A stretch of 64,000 bases of DNA, from positions 5,869,202-5,933,201 of the forward strand of contig JAMKCF010000004.1 in assembly GCA_023634235.1 (NCBI GenBank), in the 5' to 3' direction. Below the pieces are notes generated by a model. The model was given only the letters and a program-made list of their open reading frames with translations. It was not told where the DNA came from and did not search any database. The translations under genes were made by a program, and so were the position numbers. The DNA comes from Pisaster brevispinus (taxonomy: Eukaryota; Echinodermata; Asteroidea; Forcipulatida; Asteriidae). Every line of letters begins with the position of its first letter. The first letter of the stretch is position 1. Of this stretch, positions 48,937 through 60,044 are shown one piece after another.

Positions 48937-49656
48937 CCCCAGCCAGGTTTCCAGAGTCGACCAGACCGCATCTTACTGTCACCAAAGTCATGGACAGTCG
49001 TCTCCTGCAATATGATCGGCCTCGGCAAGGATTACGCTAAGAAACACTCACTGCACATCATCTGGAGTCGACTCGCCACCGTCCTCGACGCTTCCAAGTC
49101 CGTCTTCTACAACACCCCGAGTTCAAGGGGTTGTTTACATGACTGCGGCCCTCACGGGTCCTGCCGCTGTGGGGTTTGCGTTTCCGGGGGCAACAAAAAC
49201 AGCTGCGAGTTACCCAAGTGTCCGGAGTGCTCCGCCAACGCTTACAGGAACTGCCTGGTTGTGCTTTTAGTACTCGGTGTGCTGCTCGTGCAGTTTCTCG
49301 TTGCTTTGGTTCTCCTCGTGCAGCAGCTAAGAGCGGCAAGACGGCGACCGTTTTATCGGTGTTTACGCGATTGTTTTGGTCATGCTTTACGGGGGAAACC
49401 CCCTGTGTCCTTCCTACCTCAGGTCTCCCACTCCAGACAGTCCGCTGTGGTGGTTCTTCTGCAACTTCTCTGCCCGTTGTGTTACCTGCGGCCCATTTAC
49501 CAGCTTTTTATATACTTTATATGGACACTGCTCCTCTTGTTTTTCTGTTGTCATCTTTTTGACGATTCATTGAGAACTATTTATGCCATCTTGCCCGAGG
49601 AGCTGAACCCGTCAGATCATCTAATGGTTAAGGCTGCAATCATTCTGAAAAATTGA
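48937..49656 (+). CDS. Exon 5 of EEP-family gene: RPD motif, EGF-like Cys cluster, TM hairpin, terminal SDH motif
   Basis: This exon encodes residues 256-494 and the stop, after the acceptor TATTGACAG in phase 0. FQSRPDRILLSPKSW (260-274) is the EEP R-x-D-x-IL block with D265. Residues 321-353 form a cysteine cluster (C321, C325, C331, C333, C336, C345, C350, C353) whose CGPHGSCRCGVCVSGG core looks EGF-like. A long hydrophobic helix spans about 361-385. A basic stretch follows (RAARRRPFYRCLRDCFGHAL, 387-406), then a moderately hydrophobic segment at 424-438 and a second helix at about 442-463. The protein ends LPEELNPSDHLMVKAAIILKN (474-494); SDH at 481-483 matches the final catalytic Asp-His of EEP enzymes. 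By the positive-inside rule the basic loop is cytosolic, so both catalytic parts would lie on the lumenal or outer side. The frame is open without a stop for 720 nt. A retained intron or mis-joined 3' part within 49330-49580 is the main alternative. Confidence 0.92.
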   Translation, partial: PQPGFQSRPDRILLSPKSWTVVSCNMIGLGKDYAKKHSLHIIWSRLATVLDASKSVFYNTPSSRGCLHDCGPHGSCRCGVCVSGGNKNSCELPKCPECSANAYRNCLVVLLVLGVLLVQFLVALVLLVQQLRAARRRPFYRCLRDCFGHALRGKPPVSFLPQVSHSRQSAVVVLLQLLCPLCYLRPIYQLFIYFIWTLLLLFFCCHLFDDSLRTIYAILPEELNPSDHLMVKAAIILKN

Positions 49657-49885
49657 GTCATTAAACCACTTTTTATTTGTACAGGATCAAGTACAGTGAC
49701 CTTCATCACTGTGCAGCCATTTTGTTTCATTACTGAGCGGCCATTTTTTTTTTTTTTTTACTGAGCGGCCATTTTGTTATATTACCTCTCCTCATTGTGT
49801 TTTATTCTCCAAACAAAACTGATTTTTGTGACAAATTTGTTGTCCTCTTTGAGACAGACATTGAATTATTCATTAAAAGATATAA

Positions 49886-49907
49886 ACTAATTTGAATTCA
49901 AATTAGT
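49886..49907. repeat. Perfect 22-bp palindrome after the gene
   Basis: ACTAATTTGAA joined directly to TTCAAATTAGT, centred on GAATTC, about 230 bases past the stop codon and just beyond the candidate ATTAAA signal. Confidence 0.95.
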
Positions 49908-50747
49908 ATGCAGACTATCGGAAAATTATATTGCTTTTTTGAAAACATGAATATGTATAAGATGTAAATGGATAATAAGATTTTTATGAATATTGTTACA
50001 GTATACAAAGCACATGTACGCGATTTCTACTCTATGTTAAGAAATCTATATCAGAATGGACATTTTGTGACATGATGTACTAAATAGAAAATACACAACA
50101 ATGTGTATTATATAATTAATATTAGGCCTACTCTTATATATTAATATTTCCAAATATGTCTATATTTATCTGTGCAATGAGAATGATTAACCCATAAAAC
50201 AACTCCCTGCATACTTGGTTTTCCCCTTGGAAGGGGGGGGGGCGATAAGCTTACATCGCATTCTACGGATAAATCAGTCTATTTAAACTATTTGACAGGC
50301 TCTTATTCCCTTCTTGTATGTGTCACACATATTGCCCGTGGGCGTACAAAATACATGCATGTATATAACATAGCCACTTGCCACTTTCAATTATATATTT
50401 ATATGAAACAAAATTGCCTTATACTCTATATTATTTTGCTACTTAGGATATTTATAACCGAATATAACTATCATCTATTTGACTCTGATATATAGGTGAC
50501 TGTCTCCAGCATTCAGATATAGCGACACAAATACTACGCATAGTTAATTATTTCATTCCGGTGCAACTCAAAATTGTTTGTAGGGCATTAGAATATAAGA
50601 TGGGCCTGTGGCGGTTTGAGTTGCCGCTCAAAGGCTTTCTGTGCACGTGTGGTTTGCTACACTTCAGACTCCGTGCACTGATGTGCACAGAAACGAACCC
50701 TCTTCGTTGGTATGCCCTTGGGATACGTCTTGGCTTCGTTACAAGCT

Positions 50748-50924
50748 GGGCCCAGTTGTAGCATTGCTTAAAGCAGAAATGTTGCTTGACATTTTTTCCG
50801 CAGGAAACCAGTCAGGAATGGTACAAATGACGTTGTATTCTGGTTGTTAACCTTATTCTGGCGTTCGTAATTGTGTTGTGCTTAGCTACTTTTTGTGCTC
50901 TACCAGCTCTATGAAATTGGGCCC
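50748..50924. mobile_element. Complete GGGCCC-type MITE
   Basis: It starts GGGCCCAGTTGTAGCATTGC and ends GCTCTATGAAATTGGGCCC. The interior has GGAAACCAGTCAGGAATGG, CTGGTTGTTAACCTTATTCTGG and TGCTTAGCTACTTTTTGTGC. Confidence 0.88.
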
Positions 50925-53900
50925 GCTGGAATTACCACTGACGCGACTGTAGTCTTAATCACAAGAATCACTACAGGGTTTGGGGGAAACCACGGTCGGT
51001 TAAGCCCTCTACATTTAATGCAAAGAAACATTTCTCAGTCTAAACAAAGTGTTTTTAAATAAAACAATGGGAATGGGGGGGGGGGAACCCTACGGAAGTT
51101 TAGATTCAATCATGCCCCAACTTCAACCACACCCCCACCCTAACATCAACCAAACCCCACGTGCCAGCTAGGGTGCTAGTCAAGGATAGGTTACTCAATG
51201 TTGTGGAAGAATTTGTCTTTTCATTTACCCACTGAAAAAAACATTGAACCATCCTTGGTATGATGTTGGCTTTTTAAAGGTTTACATTTTTGTATAAATA
51301 TAGCTCTGCTTCATTTAGGGGCAGTGTCAAACGCTTTGCGTATTTTGGCAACAGGAGTAGTTAGTACCCTTACTAACTACTATAACGGGGCCTTTTCGTC
51401 ACATACAGTCTCAGTCAACGAAACCCTGTACATGTTTATTGTGAAAAAATATATATAATTGTAAAAATAAAAATGAAATTGAAGCTTTATTTTGTAATAA
51501 AATCTACAAAGAGAATGCCATCACAAGTGTACAGACCCCCTTGCACAACTCGCAGCGCACTCACACGCGCCTATCCTGTCCGCCATTTTGGAAATCAAAC
51601 TCGTGTGCAAACATGCACAAAAGATTTGACTCCAGAAATGATGGAAATGGTAGACGCGCATTATTCGGAGGTGCGTTCAAAGAACAGCTATCGTCCAATG
51701 ATCTGCCTCCTTTTGGCCTCGGGGATGGCGCTTTTTGAGAGTGTGACGTCATATGCAAGGGGTCTATTGTTTCAATGGTTTTAAACAATTATTGTGCCTT
51801 GATCGTTAACGTTCACTCAACATCGATGGCATTTTGTTTTATTTTTGTTTCAACTCAATAAATCCTTGCCATGCTTTTAAAGTTAACTTAACATAATATC
51901 AATTTTATCTAGGCTCAATCTAAAACTTATTTTTCTCATAAACATTGTTTTATTTTTGCCTTATTTTCTTTCCTTTGATTTTTTTTTTTACCAAATCTTA
52001 AATTTAAGGACTGTTTAGTGTTGAATCACACAACCCTCTATTTTTGTTATCATTTATTCCTTCTATTAAAGTGCTATGCTCGTTGTCTCTCACACAGGAT
52101 TATTTGAACGCCATTCTCTGTTTTTCATATTTTTTGTGAAAAAAATAATGTCTGAATTATTTTCCCTGACAGTTTCTCTCCTCCCCCTCCCAGAGGGGGC
52201 ACCACCGTGAATACTTCCGGACTCTTTATCTGATTTCCTCATGGTTGTCACTTTCCTCATCATCACTTTCACATATCAAGGTCCCCGACTCCGCATTTTA
52301 CCAGATGTTCATTTTATTTTCTTCGATCATCTTACACTTTTAGGGTTTTTATTTTGTTGCAATGTATTATTGTCTTGTGTTGGAGTAGGGTTAGGGTTGA
52401 GGTTAGTTTGTTCTCTTTGTCTACAAATCCTTAAACTTGTTTTGTTGCCATTTTAAAATTTCCTTGACTTTGTATTGCAATATGATTTAATGTTTTGTTC
52501 ATTTTTGTCTAATGACTTTGCCTGTTTGATGAATTTGTTTAACTCACTTTTCTGTTAAATAGTTTACAATTGATATTTTGTTGTTTAATATAACAAAACA
52601 TCAAATTTATGAAGGGGATTTTTTTAATTTTTTTTTTTTTACAAAAGATGTGTACTTGCTATCGATTATAACAACTATATTTTCTGCTTTTTTAAAGTTT
52701 TATTTTATTTTGAATTTTATTCCATTGTATGGTTGCTTCAGCTTAAACATAAGATACAAATCTGTAATAATTACCGGTACAGTTTTCCGCGAAATACCAC
52801 TTAAGGTTTGTCCTAAAACCGGTCACCCTAAAATGTTTCTTCTTTAAAATGCACTAGATCAAAACAGTGACCAAATTCACACAATTTGAAAAATGGACTA
52901 TAAAAACATGTTAACTGTTTACTATCTTACGGAGTAGTGTGATGAATACTTACACCGTTTCTTACCCGTTACAAATTGAAAGGGGACGTCCAATATTCAG
53001 AATTTGTATTAATGTATATTAAAATATATACTATTGCTCTTTTTATAATTTGTGGGCATCATCTCATAAACATAATTATTGTAAAACGCATTAAAGGATC
53101 TTACAAAATTAAACATTGTGAAAAATGATATATGTACAAATATGTTATCGCTCATTTTTAGGGGGAACATCTGGCTCGCTAAGATTGTAAATCTTGTTTT
53201 ATTGTGAGACCAGAGCTTAGCCTATATCATTCCAGTATGTTTAAACAAATTGTGGCGGTGAAAGTTATATGGTTGACATGAATGTATCCTGCAAAGGGTG
53301 GGGCTTGGGTCGTGGGGGGTGACTTTGATTAGTTTATAGACATTGATTCAAATTCCCATTTTGGAGGTATATAAATTTGTCGGCATTGGGAAAGTTTGAT
53401 AAACATAATCAATCATTTCAGGTATAGTTTTTGCTGATGATTATTTTTTCCCTCTCTGTTGAAGTTTGTCACCAATAACGGGGGGGGGGGGGGTTGATGC
53501 CCTCGGAGTTCGACTATGTGCCTCGACTCGACTCGATGGGCAAATTCAAGACAAGAATAAAAGAAAATGACATGTTCACGTTTTGAGAATGTCGTAATGG
53601 TGTGTCTACTTCTTGTCTGCATCGAATTATGCTTAGTGGCTGTTTTATAAAAACGGTACCGTGGAAAAAGCTATTGAACTGAAGATAAATAACTTATTGA
53701 GGAAACGGGTTAAGATTGAGGAAACAACCCCAAACGAAGCAATTTCACGAGTTGGTGCTTTTTATTGAAAACAAACAAACCTGAGTTGTAAGTTGACTGA
53801 ACACATAAACCATTTTACATAAGGATACAGGTCTTCCAAAATGTAAGATTTCATATGAGCCAGAAAATGTGTAATTTACCGCCATACGAACGCTTCACGT

Positions 53901-54369
53901 CCCTATATCCCAGGACAGAACAATCTACATGACTTTTTGTGTACACCGATGGGAGACTCTTATTTCAGATTTAAATGTTCAGACAAAATGCTTTAAAAAA
54001 AATGTCTTCTTCTTTCTTTTTTTTTTAAATGCCGATCCAGGTCCACTTGATTTGTTTTCTTGGTATTGCATTCCAAGACGATAAGCTCTCAGCGTGTGTT
54101 GGATCCTATAGCGTGTGGAGTGACAGAATAATGTAGTCACTCACACCGCGGATATCACACTGGGAGACATACCAGGTGGACATAGCTTAACCAAAACATT
54201 TCCGTACTGAATAACATTCAGTTTAAGAGGTATGTTCGGCTGCTTCACGAGCAGTGTCGGAATTACCGTCACTAAAGCTAATATTGGTGTAGCAGGGACC
54301 TTTTATCATAGTGCGGCCGTCTTGGTTTTCTTCTATGTCTGCTTTTCTTCCGTTTGCAATTAAGGAATC

Positions 54370-54930
54370 ATGTTCGACGCACTTGGTATGATAATGAGCA
54401 AGCAAGTTGCTAGCCTCTGCCGATCAACCAATTTTCAATTGCGAAACAGAAGGAGAATGCAAAGGTACATTGACACTAGGATACTGTCCATCATAAAGTC
54501 AGAGCTTTATCCTCTCTCACATTGGCTTCTTTATATTTGGTGGTCTGTCATATGAATCGGACAGAGTTCAGAGATTACAAAATAGTGCAGCTCGTTTGGT
54601 GTTCCACACCCTTGAGGGAACATACTACTCCATCACTCCGGGAACTTCATTGGCTACCGTTTAGCGAACGGATTCATTTTAAACTTCTTCGTTTTGTTCT
54701 ATAAACAGAACTACTCCCTGATGTATTTCCAATTTATACTTTCATATTTTACACTCCTCCACGTTTTCTTCAGTCCATACTTGACATCACTCACTTGAAT
54801 GTTCCCCGTGCAAACAAAGTTCTGGGTAATAAAGCATTCAGTGTAGCTGGACCAATGATTTGAAACAATCTTCCTACTGTCAGGGAATCATGTTAGTTTA
54901 TCTCTATTTCGTAAAGCTCTTCAGACTCGC
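54370..54930 (+). pseudogene. Decayed non-LTR retrotransposon (L2/CR1-like) reverse-transcriptase 3' part
   Basis: Pieces in shifting frames read VASLCRSTNFQLRNRRRMQR, CHMNRTEF, PLREHTTPSLRELHWLPFSE and RIHFKLLRFV, then AFSVAGP and SLFRKALQTRL. These match the known C-terminal RT region of L2/CR1-type LINEs (H-W-LP before I-K/HFK, later AFSVAGP and FR..L). Stops and frameshifts break it, and the 5' part is absent, as usual for truncated LINE copies. Confidence 0.85.
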
Positions 54931-56182
54931 CTCTAGCCATGTTAATTTCTTTTATGTGCGCTATGATCTTGATGGAATAGCATCTTTGAATGTCAACTGT
55001 TATGTTTTGTTGTGTTACTCGATGCAATGTAACCTAGCCGAGGTCTGTTCCTTTCATGATGTGAGACTTAGAACTGTCATTTTCACTTTGTAGGCAGGGT
55101 ACCTGACACAGATGACCACAGCATGATCAAGGTGTATTGGGATAGTTTGTGTGGCACGTCTGTTGTGCTTACTCTCTTTGAGTCAAGATAAGGTACTCTA
55201 TTGAAAATGCAACCTCTGATATCACGTTGGGGGTTTAATTGAGGTTGGCAATATCTATTGCATGTTGTACACTATCGAGACTCTTTGAGTCAATAAAAGG
55301 TACAGTCTCGGCAAGGCTGTCGGAACTGCTCCCAGTGGTATTCTTTAACACTCAGTGAGTCAGGATTATGTAAAAACTTGTAATGGATTGGGACTGGTAG
55401 ATAACTTACTAACGATACCACACTCCGATGAGCTCTTAAAGTCAATAATGAGAGATACAGACCGAATACTTATAACTAAAGAGACAATTGTATATTAAAC
55501 TTGAGAACGATTGTCACGGGGTAGATATAGGATTTCTTCCGGTTTACACAACTCTATAGTGGTATCTCTAAATTGCATCTTTACTCAACACCTAAACGGT
55601 GTCAGAATTATCCAACGTGCGGCGTGCTAGAGTTAATGACGTACTTGTCCTCGAACAATCTCACTCAACGGTTCTCTGCGGGTTGATGACGTCATTTGCG
55701 GGGTCACGTTGCAACATAGTTCCACTTCTGATTCGCGCTGCAACACGTACCTCATGATGATGGACGACGCACCTCCAGAGATCGCAAGCCATAAAGGGGG
55801 AAAATTGAGATGATCAAAGAAGAGGGAATGACTTGATTTACTCACTAAAAAGATCCCCGCTAAATAATCACTCTCGACTCAGCAATGCAGCACTTTACTA
55901 GCCTTAGCTGTGGGACGTGCGCTTGGCGTTGGGGATCGGCCCCGGAGAATGTTACACCTATGACGCGCGTTTGTGATGACACTTGCGTCAGCAGGCTGTC
56001 ATTGGGGTCAACGGGACTCCATAAAGGTATGGGGAACTTTTCAACGGACATTTATCATCTTGCATCTAAAAGGTATACTGCCACTTATATACCTTTTTTA
56101 ACGTGAATTTTTTTTTCTCCTTTTATTAAAAAAACAATCTTCCTCTCACAAAAAGTTTCCTATCTCGGTGACTACTTAAAGA

Positions 56183-56614
56183 GACACATTGCCTTCGGAT
56201 CGGGCACTTTGGGCTATAAAAAGCGTTTGTTATGGAATGAATTGATTCACATCCCGTGAAATTGTGTAGTTTTGTGTAATTTCATGTCAGAAAACGGTCG
56301 TCTATTTTGTTGAACCAAACTTTTGACTGAAAGAAAATGGCGGAACGTATTTTTCGCTTGTTAGATGCCCAGAGACAAATTTTTATTTTACAACTCAATA
56401 ATTAAAACACACTGTAGGTGTTTTAGTGCATAAACATCTTTGGGACACACTGCCTTGGATTGGGTGCTTTGTGCTACAAAAGGGGTTTGTTATGATTTTG
56501 TCTATGATGTGGGAATCATTACATTTTACTTTCAAAACATCTTTCCAGCCATATCCTTTTCATAACAAACGCTTTTTATAGCCCAAAAGCGCCCGATCCA
56601 AGGCAACATGTCCC
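56183..56614. mobile_element. MITE with about 52-bp TIR and an extra internal terminal copy
   Basis: GACACATTGCCTTCGGATCG onward to AAGCGTTTGTTATG at the left is mirrored by CATAACAAACGCTTTTTATA through GGCAACATGTCCCC at the right. A third, direct copy (GGACACACTGCCTTGGATTG to GGTTTGTTATG) lies at 56442-56493. Confidence 0.85.
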
Positions 56615-57718
56615 CATTGAACAAGGAGTTATTCCAAACAGCAAAAATGTGGCCGTTTAAGACATGGTATATCAGGAAGATGAGAGTATATACCGGCCCC
56701 TCCCGGACTGGCCCTCCCGGACTGCCCCTCTAAGCTCCCTATGTCTAGCTTGCCCAAGCTATTGAACGCCTTACGCTGTTTTGCATACAAAATGCCGTAA
56801 ACTCACGGTAATATTATAGTCGTGCCTCTTTCGGGACAGACCGTGTTTTGTTGTTGGTTTTATCAATCGATTAGGAACGTGCATGCCATTCAACGTTTGA
56901 AATGACCGCCGCTCTGTATGGCCAAGCTGTTGTCGATAAAGTCATTTTGAGTTCGACACGGCAGGACCGAAATGTTTTGAAGTGTCCGCATAAAAGTGTC
57001 GACAATAATTAACATAAAGTGATCGATGTGTGGCATGGTGTAACCCCCCCCCCCCGTTTCCTATTTGTCTTTATTGTGTTCTGTAAAGCTCATGAGTTAT
57101 TTAGAGGATTTTAGGGGGTTCTGCTGCACAAGAAGGAACGTGTTAAAGTATTGGAACATTTGGGGCCAACCTCGGGGGGGGGGGGGTGGGGGAGGTATGC
57201 CGTTCGTTGGACAGAAGCCGCAACGTGACATCACGACAGCACCGGGGAATCCAACACATCATCAGAACTCCCGTTCAAAAAACCCTTATTGGAATTTTGC
57301 CAAAGTTGAATGCCGTTAGCACTCGTAGCTACCCTGGGGATTGTGTTCCCCCCGTCCGGGTGTACATATCTCTCTACAAGTGTAGCGGAGCATGGTGATG
57401 GGAAATCAATGTAGCGGCTGATGCCCCGAAGGCGCCCCGGCTTGGGTGAGCTCTAGCCCCGGTGTAGGGCCCGGTGCTGCTGGAGGCAAACTCATGTGAA
57501 TTCATAGCCTGTCACTGAAGGAAGGATTGCATATTAAATTGTTCTTGGGGATAATAATTTTAAGGGGCGAATCTTAGGTAAGAAAAATGTTGTAGTTAGG
57601 CATCAGTGTGTGGATTGATATTAATGCAAATTATGTTATCGGATTTTTTTTCTTCTTCTGTAGAGTTGAACATATTTCCCTTTGGATCTTTCGTAGTCGA
57701 ACATGAAACCATACACTC

Positions 57719-57880
57719 TTTAAAAGTTACCGAGACAGAACTGATCCCGATCCGGGATTCCCAGTATTCCGGGTCACACCGACCATAAATCCGTGTATAT
57801 GTAACGCGTGTGATTAGAATTTGACATCAAAATCCGGGTCATCTTGACCCGGAACATTCTGATCCGGAAAAACACAGAAG
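57719..57880. repeat. Solitary piece related to the 39-41-kb element
   Basis: CTCTTTAAAAGTTACCGAGACAGAAC resembles that element's terminus. CCGGGTCACACCGACC, CGGGTCATCTTGACCCGGAAC and TTCTGATCCGG resemble its core words. No tandem array is present. Confidence 0.5.
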
Positions 57881-58164
57881 GTGGCCAAAAGAGTGTCTTG
57901 TCTCGGTAGTGAAATGATTTGTTTGCAATTTATTTTTAATTTTTTGTATACGTTCACTGCATGTTCAAAGTGCGTCGGGCGTGCCACTATTGTGTATAAC
58001 TCCGCATATACAGATCGATTTGCAATCCTGGTGGATAGCCTGTGTGCTATTTCGTAAGTAGGAAGGCCGAATTTTGTCCATTGTATGCACACCTAGTGCT
58101 ACCTCAGTACTTTCTTATTAACAGTATAAACTGAAGCAAGTCATACGTGTTGTGTGTGTGTTGT

Positions 58165-58330
58165 GTTATGTCGTGCGTAGCGGTCAAGTTAGTGCACCGG
58201 ACTCGAGCTCTGGTGTTTCTGATCATCAGAGTGTGGGTTCGAGTCCCGGCTTTGACACGTGCCCTTATATTAGCCATTCGTCCTTCAGATGGGACGTAAA
58301 GCCGTAGGTTCCGTGTGGTGTGCGGTTCAC
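58165..58330 (+). mobile_element. tRNA-Ser-like SINE
   Basis: GCGTAGCGGTCAAGTTAGTG (A-box region), GCTCTGGTGTTTCTGATCAT and GTGGGTTCGAGTCCCGGC (B-box), then GGGACGTAAAGCCGTAGGTTCC. It matches 44.0 kb (inverted) and 63.9 kb. Confidence 0.87.
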
Positions 58331-59034
58331 GGAAGAACCCAGCAGGCTACAATTATAGTCAAGAGAAGGGGGTTCGCCCCAATGTTTTCTGGTTTAGTTG
58401 GCGTTCAGATTGTGCAACATGCACCCTGTAAACCATTCACATGGTGCTGTGTAAACAAAAGTGTCTCATACAAAATTAACAAGCGCGTTGAGAAGCCCTC
58501 GTTGTGATACGGCGCTAGTAAGAATTGCGTGCAATGGTTTGAATGGCTAATGAGATGTACACAGCCAATAGGCATACCCCTTTGGGGTACAGACCTTGGT
58601 CGATGTTGACCCGGTAGTGTGAACCTACAATGTCATGTACACATAAAGTTGAAAGCTGAACTCGAATCAGCAAATACAATTATGCAGGTTCCCGACGGCG
58701 AGGCAATGATCCAAACGCATGTATAAATAATTGTATTGCCTTCGTCGCTATCGTCCACAGTAAAGCAAAATGTAATAACATGAGATGCATTAAAGGCGTC
58801 CCTAGTAGTACCCAGGACCTGGCACGAAATGACTGGCAGGGTGTTTTGTAACCCCAGTCGCTACAGAAAGCTTTCGGACTAAAGAGAGGTGGACTTTCCC
58901 CAATCCTTTAAAAGGGTATCGATTATTAGTAATTATCTCAAATTGGAAGTAATGACCCATTTCGCACAATGGACGTGAATATGGATCGGTTTCAGAGAAA
59001 ATTTCAACACAGGCACTGGCATCATCATTTTATC

Positions 59035-59254
59035 CTATAGACCGTATTGAATAACCCCTTTGTTGCTATGAAAGTCGCCATCTTGTAGGGCAAACCGTAT
59101 GCGCGTCTAAACGCGTAGGCCTACATCAATGAGGCACGCAGCGTTCCCGGTTTGATTTCTACGGCACATGCACGCACACCATCACGCACACGCTAGACGC
59201 CATGTTGTAGGGCAGATATTTGAATGGTGACGTCATATTCAATACGGTCTATAG
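59035..59254. mobile_element. MITE with 18-bp perfect TIRs
   Basis: CTATAGACCGTATTGAAT at 59035-59052 is exactly mirrored by ATTCAATACGGTCTATAG at 59237-59254. Inner arms CGCCATCTTGTAGGGCA and CGCCATGTTGTAGGGCAG are direct rather than inverted. Confidence 0.9.
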
Positions 59255-59871
59255 CTGCAGTATACCTTTAGCATGTTGACGCCATCTTGTTTTTAAACAT
59301 TTGAAGTAATCAAACTGTGGCTGAAAGGACACAAATAGTCTGACCACTTTTTTGGTATATAGAGAAGGTGTATGCAATGTATAGCCGTTGCGCACAAGAA
59401 ACACGACGAAGATGGTGCTACCATGAGAACGGTCATATCGGATCATCACGAGCTAAGTTCACGCGCTCTTTAACCAACCATATACTTACGGGGTATTCAA
59501 ATAATTAGAACATTGTTCCCGCCCTCGAATTCTACATCATTACCCACAGAGGAATTTCTAAAAAGACAAAATATTAACATCGAGTATACCCCTTTTTTTA
59601 AAAGATGTTAAGAGCGTTGATAACAAATGTATGCACTAACAAGTGCGAAACGCCATGGCTTTTAACTTACTGGTAATAAGCTGCCGGAACGCATTTAAAT
59701 TAAAATTTCCCGTGAAATATGCTAATTACATTCACGCATGCGTACATAATTATACTATTGGTTGGTAAACGCCATAAAGTTGTGCACAAGGCAGAAGGAC
59801 ACTAAACGCGTATGCGTCATCACACCACCATCAGCAGCCCCATACGCGATGTCCCCTCATTTTGCCATCCA

Positions 59872-60044
59872 GGGCCCATTTTCATAGAGTTGCTTTAAGC
59901 AGAAAACAGTTATCTGCTTAGCAAACTAAGTTCAGGATACCAGTCTAAATTGGTACATGTTACATGGTATTTTGGCTGGTAATCTTAATCTGGTAATGTT
60001 GCTGTCCATATAGCTACTTTAAGCAGCTCTATGAAATTGGACCC
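59872..60044. mobile_element. Complete GGGCCC-type MITE
   Basis: GGGCCCATTTTCATAGAG at the left and CTCTATGAAATTGGACCC at the right, with TGCTTAGCAAACTAAG, AGGATACCAGTC and TTTTGGCTGGTAATC inside. Confidence 0.87.

Larger units (their letters stand above)
14143..49656 (+). other. Gene span: secreted/membrane EEP-superfamily protein, 5 coding exons
   Basis: The five coding exons total 159+178+207+221+720 = 1485 nt, giving 494 residues and a stop. Exon junctions close as phase 0, 1, 1, 0, and the split codons read GGC (residue 113) and GCT (residue 182). The introns are about 15.9, 1.2, 13.5 and 3.4 kb, all GT-AG. Joined in order, the protein gives a continuous EEP domain with no gap at the junctions, for example HIASM joined to IQEADLDVVAFQEV. 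The family includes DNase I, AP endonucleases, neutral sphingomyelinases and inositol-phosphate phosphatases. Substrate cannot be told from the sequence, so no gene symbol is given. The transcription start and poly(A) site are not placed. Confidence 0.9.
49657..54360. other. 3' UTR and downstream DNA
   Basis: ATTAAA at 49872-49877 is a possible poly(A) signal, about 216 bases past the stop. GCGGCCATTTTGTT-like words repeat three times at 49703-49783 around a T run. A MITE lies at 50748-50924. 51473-51784 contains a CpG-richer patch without a recognised product. The rest is AT-rich, with T and G homopolymers at 51978 and 53479. Confidence 0.5.

Noticed and set aside
49058..49562. Other-frame and minus-strand frames over exon 5
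   Set aside because: They overlap the supported coding exon, which contains the EEP motifs. The overlap is reported only as a compositional oddity.
52388..52406. Telomere-like AGGGTTAGGGTT
   Set aside because: Only about two units, well within chance for this composition.
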